The translations under genes were made by a program, and so were the position numbers. The notes under the pieces were generated by a model. That model searched no databases. It was not told the origin of the DNA and saw only the letters and a list, made by a program, of their open reading frames with translations. From positions 17,202 through 81,201 of the forward strand of contig CACJTN010000003.1 in assembly GCA_902596325.1 (NCBI GenBank): 64,000 bases of DNA. Direction: 5' to 3'. Below, in pieces: positions 39,365 to 48,427 of this stretch. Position 1 is the stretch's first letter, and each line of letters begins with the position of its first letter. The stretch is from an uncultured Pelagibacteraceae bacterium (GTDB taxonomy: Bacteria; Pseudomonadota; Alphaproteobacteria; Pelagibacterales; Pelagibacteraceae).

Positions 39365-41590
39365 ATGCGATTATTTATATTTATTTTTTTTATTGTTGTT
39401 ATTTCATTTAAAGCTAACTCGGAAATAATCAACAAAATTGAAATTGAAGGTAATAATAGAATTTCTAATTCAAATGTTATTCTATTTGGTGAGATTAATT
39501 TAAACGAAGATTATGATAATAATAAAATTAATAGAACTTTAAAAAATTTATATGAGACAGATTTTTTTGAAAAAATTAACATTAGTATTAAAAATAATAT
39601 ATTGATCATTAAAGTTAAGGAAAATCCAATTATACAATCTATTGAGATAACAGGTGTCAAAAACAAAACAGTTTTAGAGGTACTAAGAGATAATTTAAGT
39701 TTAAAAGAAAAAAATCCATTTGTTGAAAATAAGGTTAGAAGAGATGAGATAAAACTAAAAAATATCTTAAAGATTAATGGATATTATTTTTCAAAAATTA
39801 AATCAAAAATAAAAAATAATTTAAACAATACTGTAGATTTAAAATATGAAATAAATTTAGGTGAAAAAGCTTATATATCCTCTATAAAATTTATCGGTGA
39901 TAAAAAAATAAAAGATAGGAAACTTAAAAATATTATTGTTTCAGAAGAAAGTAAATTCTGGAAATTTATATCAAAAAAAAAATTTGTTGACTCAAATAGA
40001 ATTAAACTAGATGAAAAATTACTAAAAAATTATTATAAGAATAATGGATATTATAATGTAAAAATATATAGTTCATTTGCTCAATTAATAGATAGTAATA
40101 ATTTTGAACTAGTATTCAATATAAGCGCAGGTGAAAAATTCAAGTTTAATAATATAACTTTAGATATTCCAAAAGGCTATTCAAAAGACAATTTTGAAGA
40201 AATATCTAAAACAATGAATAAACTTAAAGGAAAAACCTATTCAATAAATAGAATAGACAAAATATTAAAAGAAATTGACAAAATAGTTATTCAAAAACAA
40301 TTTGAATTTATTAATGCCTCATATTCAGAAACGTTAGGAACCAAAAATATAGACTTAAATATTAAGTTGACAGAGTCTAGAAAAGAATATGTTGAGAAAA
40401 TAAACATTCTTGGAAACTATATTACTAACGAAAGTGTTATTAGAAATGAGATAATCTCTGATGAAGGAGATCCTTATAATGAAATATTATTCAAAAAATC
40501 TATAAATAAAATCAAATCTAGAAATATTTTTAAGACAGTACAAACTAATATTAAAGATGGTTCATCTGACCAATTAAAAGTTATTGATGTAATAGTTGAG
40601 GAAAAACCCACTGGAGAGATCTCAGCAGGAGCCGGAACTGGAACGAGCGGATCGAGTATCTCTTTTTCAATTGCAGAAAATAATTATTTAGGCAGAGGAT
40701 CGAAAGTAAATTTGAGCGCCACTCTGAGTGATGACTCTGTAGAGGGTAAATTCAGAATATCGGAACCAAACTTTAAAAATTCTGATAAAACTTTAAATAC
40801 CACAATTGAAAGTAGCAGAAATGATCTAATGAGTAAATTTGGTTATGAAACGAATGAAACAGGATTTTCTTTTGGAACTACTTTTGAGCAATATCAAGAC
40901 ATTTTTTTTTCACCAGAAATATCAATGTATTACGAGAGTTTAACAACCTCCTCAAAGGCCTCAAGTGCTAAAAAAAAGCAAGAAGGTGATTATTTTGATA
41001 CGAATTTTTCGTACTCTTTAAACTTAAATAAATTAAATCAAAATTTTCAACCAACTGATGGATATAGAAGCACATTTAGTCAATCATTACCAATCCTAGC
41101 AGATGACAAAAGTATATCGAATGCTTATGAATATGCAAATTATACGAAATTAAGAAATGAAACTGTATTTTCATTTATATTTTTTGCAAAATCTATAAAC
41201 AATTTTGATGATGACGTTAGGATCAGTAAAAGAATTTTTATACCATCAAGAAAACTAAGAGGATTTGCAGCGGGTAAAATTGGGCCGAAAGATAGTGATG
41301 ATTTCATAGGAGGAAATTATGGTTCGGCAATGAACCTTGCAGCAACCTTGCCAAATTTTATGAAAGATCTAGAGAACATAGATTTTAGTTTATTCTTAGA
41401 TACAGCAAATGTGTGGGGTGTTGATTATAATAGCTCGCTAGATAGTAACAAAATAAGATCATCAACAGGTATTGCTGTAGATTGGTTTACACCAATTGGT
41501 CCTTTAAGTTTTTCATTAGCCTCACCAATAACTAAATCATCAACTGACGAAACAGAGACTTTTAGATTTAGAATCGGTACAACTTTTTAA
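39365..41590 (+). CDS. bamA: BamA outer-membrane protein assembly factor
   Basis: Central Omp85 protein that inserts beta-barrels into the outer membrane; 741 residues. A signal peptide covers about 1-19 (cleaved after ANS). Five POTRA domains follow to about residue 420; the first starts IINKIEIEGNNRISNSNV. The C-terminal barrel includes GAGTGTSGSSISFSI, the RKLRGFAAGKIGP lid-loop motif with the conserved RGF, and ends in a terminal phenylalanine (RIGTTF), the barrel signal. One-base overlap with skp. Confidence 0.95.
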   Translation: MRLFIFIFFIVVISFKANSEIINKIEIEGNNRISNSNVILFGEINLNEDYDNNKINRTLKNLYETDFFEKINISIKNNILIIKVKENPIIQSIEITGVKNKTVLEVLRDNLSLKEKNPFVENKVRRDEIKLKNILKINGYYFSKIKSKIKNNLNNTVDLKYEINLGEKAYISSIKFIGDKKIKDRKLKNIIVSEESKFWKFISKKKFVDSNRIKLDEKLLKNYYKNNGYYNVKIYSSFAQLIDSNNFELVFNISAGEKFKFNNITLDIPKGYSKDNFEEISKTMNKLKGKTYSINRIDKILKEIDKIVIQKQFEFINASYSETLGTKNIDLNIKLTESRKEYVEKINILGNYITNESVIRNEIISDEGDPYNEILFKKSINKIKSRNIFKTVQTNIKDGSSDQLKVIDVIVEEKPTGEISAGAGTGTSGSSISFSIAENNYLGRGSKVNLSATLSDDSVEGKFRISEPNFKNSDKTLNTTIESSRNDLMSKFGYETNETGFSFGTTFEQYQDIFFSPEISMYYESLTTSSKASSAKKKQEGDYFDTNFSYSLNLNKLNQNFQPTDGYRSTFSQSLPILADDKSISNAYEYANYTKLRNETVFSFIFFAKSINNFDDDVRISKRIFIPSRKLRGFAAGKIGPKDSDDFIGGNYGSAMNLAATLPNFMKDLENIDFSLFLDTANVWGVDYNSSLDSNKIRSSTGIAVDWFTPIGPLSFSLASPITKSSTDETETFRFRIGTTF

Positions 41591-42114
41591 TGTCATCAAA
41601 TATTAAATTAATATTTTTTTTAATAATATTTACAAAATTACTAGCTAGTACAGCCCAGAGTCAAATCGTTTATATAAATATGGAAAGACTTTTTAATGAG
41701 TCTAAGGCTGGTATTTCATTAAATAAACAAATTTCTGAAATTAATAATTTAAACGAAAAAAATATTAAAAAATTAGAGTCTGAAATTAAATCTGAAGACG
41801 AAAATATAAATTCTCAAAAAAATATACTAAATGAAGAAGAATTAAAAAAAAAAATTGCTAAATTAAATAATAAAATAAAAGAATATCAAAATTTGTTAAA
41901 ACAAAATAAGGATAATTTAAACAAAAAAAAAATTGAAGGAACTAATGCAATTTTAGAAATTCTAAAACCAATTTTATCAGAATATTCTAAAAAAAACTCT
42001 ATTTCCATGGTTTTACAAAAACAAAATGTAGTAATTGGAAAAAAAGAATTAGATATTACCAAAGACATAATACTAATTCTTGATGAAAAGATTAAAAAGA
42101 TTGATATTAATTAA
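41590..42114 (+). CDS. skp: OmpH/Skp-family periplasmic chaperone
   Basis: Holds unfolded outer-membrane proteins on the way to BamA; 174 residues. Signal peptide about 1-25, then the family start IVYINMERLFNES, a long lysine- and glutamate-rich coiled coil (about 45-120) forming the tentacles, and a C-terminal strand pair with NSISMVLQKQNVV. Coiled-coil character is strong. Placed directly after bamA as in most proteobacteria. Confidence 0.9.
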   Translation: MSSNIKLIFFLIIFTKLLASTAQSQIVYINMERLFNESKAGISLNKQISEINNLNEKNIKKLESEIKSEDENINSQKNILNEEELKKKIAKLNNKIKEYQNLLKQNKDNLNKKKIEGTNAILEILKPILSEYSKKNSISMVLQKQNVVIGKKELDITKDIILILDEKIKKIDIN

Positions 42115-42117
42115 ATA

Positions 42118-42567
42118 ATGACAACTAAATTAAATAAAGATCAAATAAGAGAATTATTGCCACATAGGGAACCAATGCTATTAATAGATGAATTGATTAA
42201 TATTAAAAAACTTTATTCAGCTACTGCATTAATGTATGTAAAAAAAGATAGTTTTTTTGTGCAAGGACATTTTCCTAATCAACCAGTAATGCCAGGTGTT
42301 CTCATAGTTGAGGCTTTTGGTCAGGCTGCAGCTGCTCTTACGGCGGCAGGTATAGATAAATCTGAGTATGATAATAAATTAGTTTTTTTAATGAGTGTTG
42401 AAAAGGCCAGATTTAGAAATCCCGTAATACCTGATTGTACCTTGGAGCTCAATATAGAGGCTGTAAGATCTCATGGCAGGGTCTGGAAATACAAAGGCGA
42501 AGCTTTTGTAGAAGGTAAAAAAATGGCCGATGCAATGTGGTCTGCTACTATTGTAGACAGGAAATAA
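42118..42567 (+). CDS. fabZ: 3-hydroxyacyl-ACP dehydratase FabZ
   Basis: Dehydrates beta-hydroxyacyl-ACP in fatty acid elongation; 149 residues, hotdog fold. LPHREPMLLIDEL near residue 14, and the active-site helix FVQGHFPNQPVMPGVLIVEAFGQ near 41-63 with its histidine and glutamate, are intact. It lies before lpxD here; the common order has lpxD first. Sharing of hydroxyacyl-ACP with LpxA and LpxD explains the clustering. Confidence 0.96.
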   Translation: MTTKLNKDQIRELLPHREPMLLIDELINIKKLYSATALMYVKKDSFFVQGHFPNQPVMPGVLIVEAFGQAAAALTAAGIDKSEYDNKLVFLMSVEKARFRNPVIPDCTLELNIEAVRSHGRVWKYKGEAFVEGKKMADAMWSATIVDRK

Positions 42568-42617
42568 TCAGCAATAAATCTTGATAAGCATTTAAAATAA
42601 GTTTTGATATTAAAATA

Positions 42618-43598
42618 ATGATGATCAATCCTTTTTTTGAAAATACAGGACCTCACAATATAAACTACTTAATAAAGTCAATAAAATTAAATACCCAAAA
42701 ATTCTTAGATGATGAAATAACAGATATAAAAGATCTTAACTCATCTCAAAAAGGAGAATTGACCTTTTTTCATTCAATTAAATATAAAGATTTTGCCAAA
42801 TTGACTAAAGCTTCATATTGTTTAACAAAAGAAAATTTAAAATCAGTTTTACCAAGTAGTTGTAAACCAATAATTTCAGATAAAGTTCTTCTACATACAG
42901 CACAAATAACTAAAATTTTTTATCCAGAGTCTGTTACCGATGATTATGACAATTCTGCTGAAGATATTCAACTAACAGAATATAAAGACAAAGTGGAAAA
43001 CGGCAAAAATGTATTAATTGGTAAAAATGTTAAAATTGGTAATAATTGTAAAATAGGACATAATTCTATAATAGAGAAAAATGTATTTATAGGAGATAAT
43101 TGCGTCATAGGGTCAAACGTAATAATCAGAAATTCTCTAATTAAAAATCATGTACATATCTTGGATGGATGTGTGATTGGTAAAAAAGGTTTTGGTTTTT
43201 TTCCAGATAAAAGCTCTAATATTAGGTATCCACAAGTAGGAATAGTAATTATAAATGATCACGCAGAAATAGGCTGTGGATCAACTATTGATAGAGGATC
43301 CTTATCAAATACAGTTATAGGAAAAAATACATTTTTAGATAATCAAATTCACGTAGCTCATAATGTTAAGATAGGTGATAATTGTATCATAGCGGGACAA
43401 GTTGGTTTTGCTGGTAGCACAACTATAGGTAATAATGTTATGATTGGTGGACAGGCTGGAATATCCGGTCATCTTAAAATTGGTGATAATGTTCAAATTG
43501 GAGGTGGTAGCGGTGTAATTAAAAATATTCCAAGTAATTCAAAAGTAATGGGTTATCCTGCTAAAGATTTAAAAAATTTTATAAAAGATAATAAATGA
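42618..43598 (+). CDS. lpxD: UDP-3-O-acylglucosamine N-acyltransferase
   Basis: Third step of lipid A synthesis; 326 residues. The N-terminal uridine-binding domain has KGELTFFHSIKYKD and a stretch of hexapeptide repeats runs from about 128 to 315 (IGKNVKIGNNCKIG and so on), forming a left-handed beta helix. The catalytic histidine is in NQIHVAHNVKIG near 247. A 50-nt gap separates it from fabZ, the largest in this operon after the leader. Start may be either of two adjacent ATGs. Confidence 0.95.
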   Translation: MMINPFFENTGPHNINYLIKSIKLNTQKFLDDEITDIKDLNSSQKGELTFFHSIKYKDFAKLTKASYCLTKENLKSVLPSSCKPIISDKVLLHTAQITKIFYPESVTDDYDNSAEDIQLTEYKDKVENGKNVLIGKNVKIGNNCKIGHNSIIEKNVFIGDNCVIGSNVIIRNSLIKNHVHILDGCVIGKKGFGFFPDKSSNIRYPQVGIVIINDHAEIGCGSTIDRGSLSNTVIGKNTFLDNQIHVAHNVKIGDNCIIAGQVGFAGSTTIGNNVMIGGQAGISGHLKIGDNVQIGGGSGVIKNIPSNSKVMGYPAKDLKNFIKDNK

Positions 43599-44380
43599 TA
43601 GATAAAACTGCAGTTGTAGATAAAAGGGCTAAAATTCATTCAAGTGTAAAAATTGGTCCATTCACTGTTATTGGGCCAGATGTTGAAATAGATGAAAATG
43701 TTATAGTTCATTCTCATGTGAATATTTCTGGCAAAACCAAAATAGGAAAAGGAAATGTTTTTTTTCCGTTTAGTTCTATTGGTAATGATCCACAGGATTT
43801 AAAATACAATGGTGAAAGAACATCATTGGAAATTGGTGATAACAACAAATTTAGGGAATATGTTACGGTTAATCCAGGTACTGTTGGTGGAGGAGGTTTA
43901 ACAAAAATAGGTAATAATTGTCTTTTTATGATTTCTTCACATGTGGCACACGACTGCAATCTTGGAGATAACGTTATTATAGCGAACAATGTACCTCTTG
44001 GAGGTCATGTAACTATTGAGAATAATGTAGTTATTGGTGGTAATTCTGCAGTCCAACAATTTACAAGAATAGGTCAAATGGCAATGATCGGTGGAATGAC
44101 AGGTGTTTTACATGATGTAATTCCATATGGTTTATCCGTTGGTAATAGAAATTATCTTCAAGGATTAAACTTAATTGGTCTTAGAAGAGCAAATTTTGAA
44201 AATAAAGATATTTTAGGTCTGTCTGAAGCTTATAAAGAAATATTTGCAACCAAAAATCTTACAGAAAATCTAAATAAACTTAATGGAGCATTTAAAGAAA
44301 ATCCATTAGTGAAAAATGTAATAGAATTCATAAATAAAGATAAAAAAAGATCTATTTGTACACCTTTTTCAAAGGAGTAG
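43595..44380 (+). CDS. lpxA: UDP-N-acetylglucosamine O-acyltransferase
   Basis: First step of lipid A synthesis; 261 residues. Hexapeptide repeats form the beta helix; catalytic region is MISSHVAHDCNLGDNVIIAN near 113-130, with the key histidine. The C-terminal helical part starts at GLNLIGLRRANF. Overlaps lpxD by 4 nt. Its last codons (AAGGAG) provide a Shine-Dalgarno sequence for lpxI, one of few strong ones in the window. Confidence 0.96.
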   Translation: MIDKTAVVDKRAKIHSSVKIGPFTVIGPDVEIDENVIVHSHVNISGKTKIGKGNVFFPFSSIGNDPQDLKYNGERTSLEIGDNNKFREYVTVNPGTVGGGGLTKIGNNCLFMISSHVAHDCNLGDNVIIANNVPLGGHVTIENNVVIGGNSAVQQFTRIGQMAMIGGMTGVLHDVIPYGLSVGNRNYLQGLNLIGLRRANFENKDILGLSEAYKEIFATKNLTENLNKLNGAFKENPLVKNVIEFINKDKKRSICTPFSKE

Positions 44381-44381
44381 T

Positions 44382-45176
44382 ATGATTGGCTTGATATTTG
44401 GAGAAACGAGTTTCCCACTTGAAATACTTAGTAAAATTAAGAGAAAAAAAGAAAAATATTTAATTATTGATCTAACTAAAAATAAAAAATTTAAAAAAGA
44501 CAAAAAATCATATCCTGTTTCAATTGGACAATTTGGAAAGATAATTAATATCCTTAAAACCAATAATTGTAATAAAGTTTTATTTGCTGGAAAGGTGTCT
44601 AAACCAAATTTTTCTAAACTAAAATTAGATTTAAAAGGAATGTATTTTATACCAAGGATAATTAAAGCATCAAAAGTTGGTGATGCCGCAATATTGAAAG
44701 AAATAATTAAAATATTAAAGGAACAAAAAATTAAAACAGTTAACTCACTTTTTTTTAATCCTGAATTGGCTTTAAAAAAGGGAAATTACACTAAAATAAT
44801 ACCAAGTAGTGATGATAAAAAAGATATTAATAAGGCTATTCAAACATTAGATAAATTAGGAAAATATAATTTTAGTCAAGGAACTGTAGTTAGGGACAAT
44901 AAGGTAATAGCTATTGAAAAAAAAGGCGGAACTGAACAAATGCTCATAAAGTGTAAATCTAAAAATAACAAGAAGGGCGGTGTTTTAGTAAAATTTCCTA
45001 AGAAAAAACAAGATTTGAGAATAGATTTACCAACGGTAGGATTAAAAACTTTTAAATTAAGTAAGACAGCCGGTCTTAAAGGAATAGTATTAAAAAATAA
45101 ACAACATATATTTTTAGAAAAAATTGCATGTATTAACTTCGCTAATAAAAATAAAATGTTTATTAATATAAAATGA
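44382..45176 (+). CDS. lpxI: LpxI-type UDP-2,3-diacylglucosamine pyrophosphatase
   Basis: Cleaves UDP-diacylglucosamine to lipid X, replacing LpxH; this is the usual form in alphaproteobacteria. 264 residues. Family features: start IGLIFGETSFPLEI, FAGKVSKPNF near 68, KVGDAAILKEI near 100, SQGTVVRDNKVIAIEKKGGTEQM-type segment near 166 and DLPTVGLKTFK near 216. Strong Shine-Dalgarno AAAGGAG lies 5 nt upstream. Overlaps lpxB by 4 nt. Confidence 0.9.
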   Translation: MIGLIFGETSFPLEILSKIKRKKEKYLIIDLTKNKKFKKDKKSYPVSIGQFGKIINILKTNNCNKVLFAGKVSKPNFSKLKLDLKGMYFIPRIIKASKVGDAAILKEIIKILKEQKIKTVNSLFFNPELALKKGNYTKIIPSSDDKKDINKAIQTLDKLGKYNFSQGTVVRDNKVIAIEKKGGTEQMLIKCKSKNNKKGGVLVKFPKKKQDLRIDLPTVGLKTFKLSKTAGLKGIVLKNKQHIFLEKIACINFANKNKMFINIK

Positions 45177-46306
45177 AGAAAATTTTTATTTTAACTGGTG
45201 AACCATCAGGAGATAAATTAGCCTCCGAGGTTATAAAGCAAATAAAATTAAAAGAAAATAATATACAATATTTATGCCTTGGTGGTGAAAATCTTAAATC
45301 GCTTAATATAGAGAGTATATCTGATCTCAAAGATATAACATATATCGGGATTACGAGTGTGTTGCTTAACATATTTAAAATAAAAAAAATAATAAATGAA
45401 ACTGTAAAAAAAATAGTTGAGTTTAAGCCAGATATTCTTTTTTCTGTAGATAGTCCAGATTTCTCCCTAAGAGTTGCAGAAAAGGTAAAACAACAAAATC
45501 CAAATATTAAAACAATTCACTATGTATCACCTCAAATTTGGGTGTGGAGAAAAGATAGAATAAAAAAATATAAAAATTTTATAGATCATATGTTACTTCT
45601 CTTTAAATTTGAAAAAAAATATTATGACGAGGAAAATATGAATAGTACTTTTGTTGGACATCCATTATTAGAGTTGAAGTCAAATAAAGTGGATATATCG
45701 AATATATTACCAAAAGATAAAAAAATTATATCTATATTTCCTGGGAGTAGAATTTCAGAAATTGATTTATTATTACCAATATTGGTAGATTTTATGAAAT
45801 TAATGAATAAAAAATATAATAATTTTTACTTTGTAATTCATTCAACGGAGTTAATGCGTAATATAATATTGGAAAAACTTTCTAATTTTAAAGATGACAA
45901 TTACCAAATAGTAACAAACCCAAATATTAAAGAAGATATAATTAAGCATTCTTTTTTTGCAGTATCGAAATCTGGTACAGTATCTTTAGAGATAAGTAAA
46001 TATGAAGTACCCTCAATTATTATTTATAAGATGAACCCAATTAATTTCTTTTTTATCAAAAGAATGGTTAAAACAAAATTTGCAAACATTATAAATATTA
46101 TAAATCAAAAAGAAATTATTCCTGAATTATTGCAAAGCGAGTGCAATTCAAAAGAGATATTTAACTCAGTAAATTATTTTATTCAAAAACCAGAAATGAT
46201 AAAAAAACAACAAAAGCTAGTAAAAAAAACTGTAAAATCAATGCAAAATGATGAATTGTCATCTTTAAATGCTGCCAATATTGTACTTAATTATATAAAA
46301 AATTAA
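45173..46306 (+). CDS. lpxB: Lipid-A-disaccharide synthase
   Basis: Joins lipid X and its UDP precursor to the disaccharide core of lipid A; 377 residues. GT19 family: start ILTGEPSGDKLASEVI, HYVSPQIWVWRKDR near 118, PGSRISEIDLLLP near 192 and the late SGTVSLEI near 267. Membrane-surface enzyme. The autotransporter begins 3 nt after its stop. Confidence 0.95.
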   Translation: MKKIFILTGEPSGDKLASEVIKQIKLKENNIQYLCLGGENLKSLNIESISDLKDITYIGITSVLLNIFKIKKIINETVKKIVEFKPDILFSVDSPDFSLRVAEKVKQQNPNIKTIHYVSPQIWVWRKDRIKKYKNFIDHMLLLFKFEKKYYDEENMNSTFVGHPLLELKSNKVDISNILPKDKKIISIFPGSRISEIDLLLPILVDFMKLMNKKYNNFYFVIHSTELMRNIILEKLSNFKDDNYQIVTNPNIKEDIIKHSFFAVSKSGTVSLEISKYEVPSIIIYKMNPINFFFIKRMVKTKFANIINIINQKEIIPELLQSECNSKEIFNSVNYFIQKPEMIKKQQKLVKKTVKSMQNDELSSLNAANIVLNYIKN

Positions 46307-46309
46307 GCT

Positions 46310-48427
46310 ATGTTTTTTTTAAAATTAATTTTATCTACTTTAATTATATTAATTAATATTAATTCAATTTCGAAAGCTGAAACTTTAACTTTTCCAACCA
46401 ATTTAGTAGCAAATACAACCGATTTTGTTTTATTATCTACCTCAGGTACCACTCCATCAATATCTGGGTATTCAGGAACACTTTTATTTTCTGCAGTAGC
46501 ATCAGCTGGAAACATTAAAGTAACTGATACATCAAATGTTTTAAAAGCTGCTGGTTATTGTGGTTATACTGCCGATGCGTCAGCCGAACCTACTGATTGT
46601 TCGGGAAATTCTTTAACAGAGGTAGGATTTAGGGGTTCACAAGATGATATTAACAACGTTATTGCAACCTTGTCATTTAAAGGCGATGGTTCTACTGGCT
46701 CGCCATCTTTAACAGTATCAGTCACTCCAGCTGGGACTAATTATTTCTCCGGAAATGGCCATTATTATGAAGTTGTTCAAAGTAATGAAATTCGTTGGGA
46801 TGATGCAAAAACAGCAGCTGAGGCGTCAACATTATATGGCTTAACAGGATATCTAGTTACAATAACAAGTTCTGCTGAAAATGATTTTATTTCAAGTAAA
46901 ATAAATAAAAATGCTTGGATGGGTGCATCAGATGACGAAACTTATACTTCTAATACTCATGCGGAAGCCGAAGGAACATGGGAGTGGGTATCAGGACCTG
47001 AAAATGGAAAAACGATGACTTGTCAAGTGGCGGGTAATAGAAATTCTGTAGCAGCACATGATGATTGCTCAGTTCATTCTGATACCACTTATGAAAACTG
47101 GCATAACGACGTAGAACCTAATGATTGTTGTGCTGAGGCTAAATATGAGGAAAATTTTTTACATTTAAAATCAGGCGGAACATGGAATGACTTCGCAATT
47201 GACGATACAGTTAATTTTTACATCATTGAATATGGAGGAATGCCAGGAGAAACTGCAACAACTTCAACGCAAATCAATCTTACTATTGAGTCTATTGAAG
47301 CATCTGGAAGCACTTATAATATTTTTGATGACCAGGAATTAGTTGGCATGGTTGATGCCGAGAATGAGTCAGCATCTCGATTAGCTAGAAATAGTTTGGA
47401 TAGTGTTTTAGATAGATTACATGAATTTCGTTTAAGAAAGGAAAATAAGGGATTTAGTGGAAATAATATATCCCTACAAGTGAATTTAAATGATGTAAGT
47501 AAAAATTATCAAGACATTATTAATCATTATGCATCAAAGGGACTTTCATCACTTGTGAGTTATGCAGAAAATAAAAAAAGAAATGATACTGTTACTAATG
47601 ATTGGCAATATTGGTTTAACGGAAAAATTTCAACTGGTAGGACGGGTTTAAAAAATAATAAATTAGGTAAACAAAATGATATGGATACGATAACTATTGG
47701 ATTTGACAAATTAGCAAATAATACTTTGTTTGGAATTGCTTTTAATTTAGCAGACGATGAAACTGATATTAGTAATCTTGGTACAAATTTAAAAATGAGA
47801 GCTGAAAATGTAATGTTATATTCAGCTTGGAATAAAAAATCATTTTATATAGATAGTGTACTAGGATATGGATCATTGAAAAGTTTAACACAAAGAGTTG
47901 TTGATCGCTCTAATCCGACAAATTTAGTAGGGGGTGATAGAAGTTCAGAACAATTTTATGGAACTACATACTTAAATCATATCAAAAATTTAAATAATAT
48001 AGATTTTCAAATGTTTGCAGGTTTGGATTATATATATACTGATTTTAATGCTTATTCAGAAAACGGTAATGATCAAAAGTTAAGTTTTAAATCACACTCA
48101 CTAACAAATTACACATCTTCAATAGGATCAACTTTATTTTATAAAAAAGAAAATAAAAATAGTGATTTACTAAGTTTTTATAAAATAGAGTATAAACAAG
48201 ATCATTCAGAGAAAGCTACAGTGCAAGCAAGTCTAATAAGCGATTCATCAAATACTATATATTCATATAATTATAATGTTCCTTATAATTATTTCATGAA
48301 AATAGAGACAGGTTTAAATTTAAAAACTCACAGAGATTTAAATATTTATTCAAAAATAGGAAGAATACAGAAAAGTAATGATGATTTTCAAAATTTTATA
48401 ACAATTGAATTTTCTCAACCTTTTTAA
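46310..48427 (+). CDS. Autotransporter with C-type lectin domain
   Basis: A 705-residue exported protein. Order: signal peptide 1-23 (cleaved after SKA); an N-terminal beta-rich region to about 145 with GFRGSQDDINN; a C-type lectin-like domain at about 148-310 (HYYEVV, DDAKTAAEA, GYLVTITSSAENDFI, WEWVSGPENG); a linker with a likely helix near 340-375; then an autotransporter beta-barrel of about 265 residues ending in phenylalanine (SQPF). Within the lectin domain are an EPN motif (269-271) and WND (292-294), the calcium and sugar-binding residues of mannose-type lectins. Cysteines at 84, 97, 238, 253, 273 and 274. Only 3 nt after lpxB, so likely in the envelope operon. Ligand unknown. Confidence 0.82.
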   Translation: MFFLKLILSTLIILININSISKAETLTFPTNLVANTTDFVLLSTSGTTPSISGYSGTLLFSAVASAGNIKVTDTSNVLKAAGYCGYTADASAEPTDCSGNSLTEVGFRGSQDDINNVIATLSFKGDGSTGSPSLTVSVTPAGTNYFSGNGHYYEVVQSNEIRWDDAKTAAEASTLYGLTGYLVTITSSAENDFISSKINKNAWMGASDDETYTSNTHAEAEGTWEWVSGPENGKTMTCQVAGNRNSVAAHDDCSVHSDTTYENWHNDVEPNDCCAEAKYEENFLHLKSGGTWNDFAIDDTVNFYIIEYGGMPGETATTSTQINLTIESIEASGSTYNIFDDQELVGMVDAENESASRLARNSLDSVLDRLHEFRLRKENKGFSGNNISLQVNLNDVSKNYQDIINHYASKGLSSLVSYAENKKRNDTVTNDWQYWFNGKISTGRTGLKNNKLGKQNDMDTITIGFDKLANNTLFGIAFNLADDETDISNLGTNLKMRAENVMLYSAWNKKSFYIDSVLGYGSLKSLTQRVVDRSNPTNLVGGDRSSEQFYGTTYLNHIKNLNNIDFQMFAGLDYIYTDFNAYSENGNDQKLSFKSHSLTNYTSSIGSTLFYKKENKNSDLLSFYKIEYKQDHSEKATVQASLISDSSNTIYSYNYNVPYNYFMKIETGLNLKTHRDLNIYSKIGRIQKSNDDFQNFITIEFSQPF

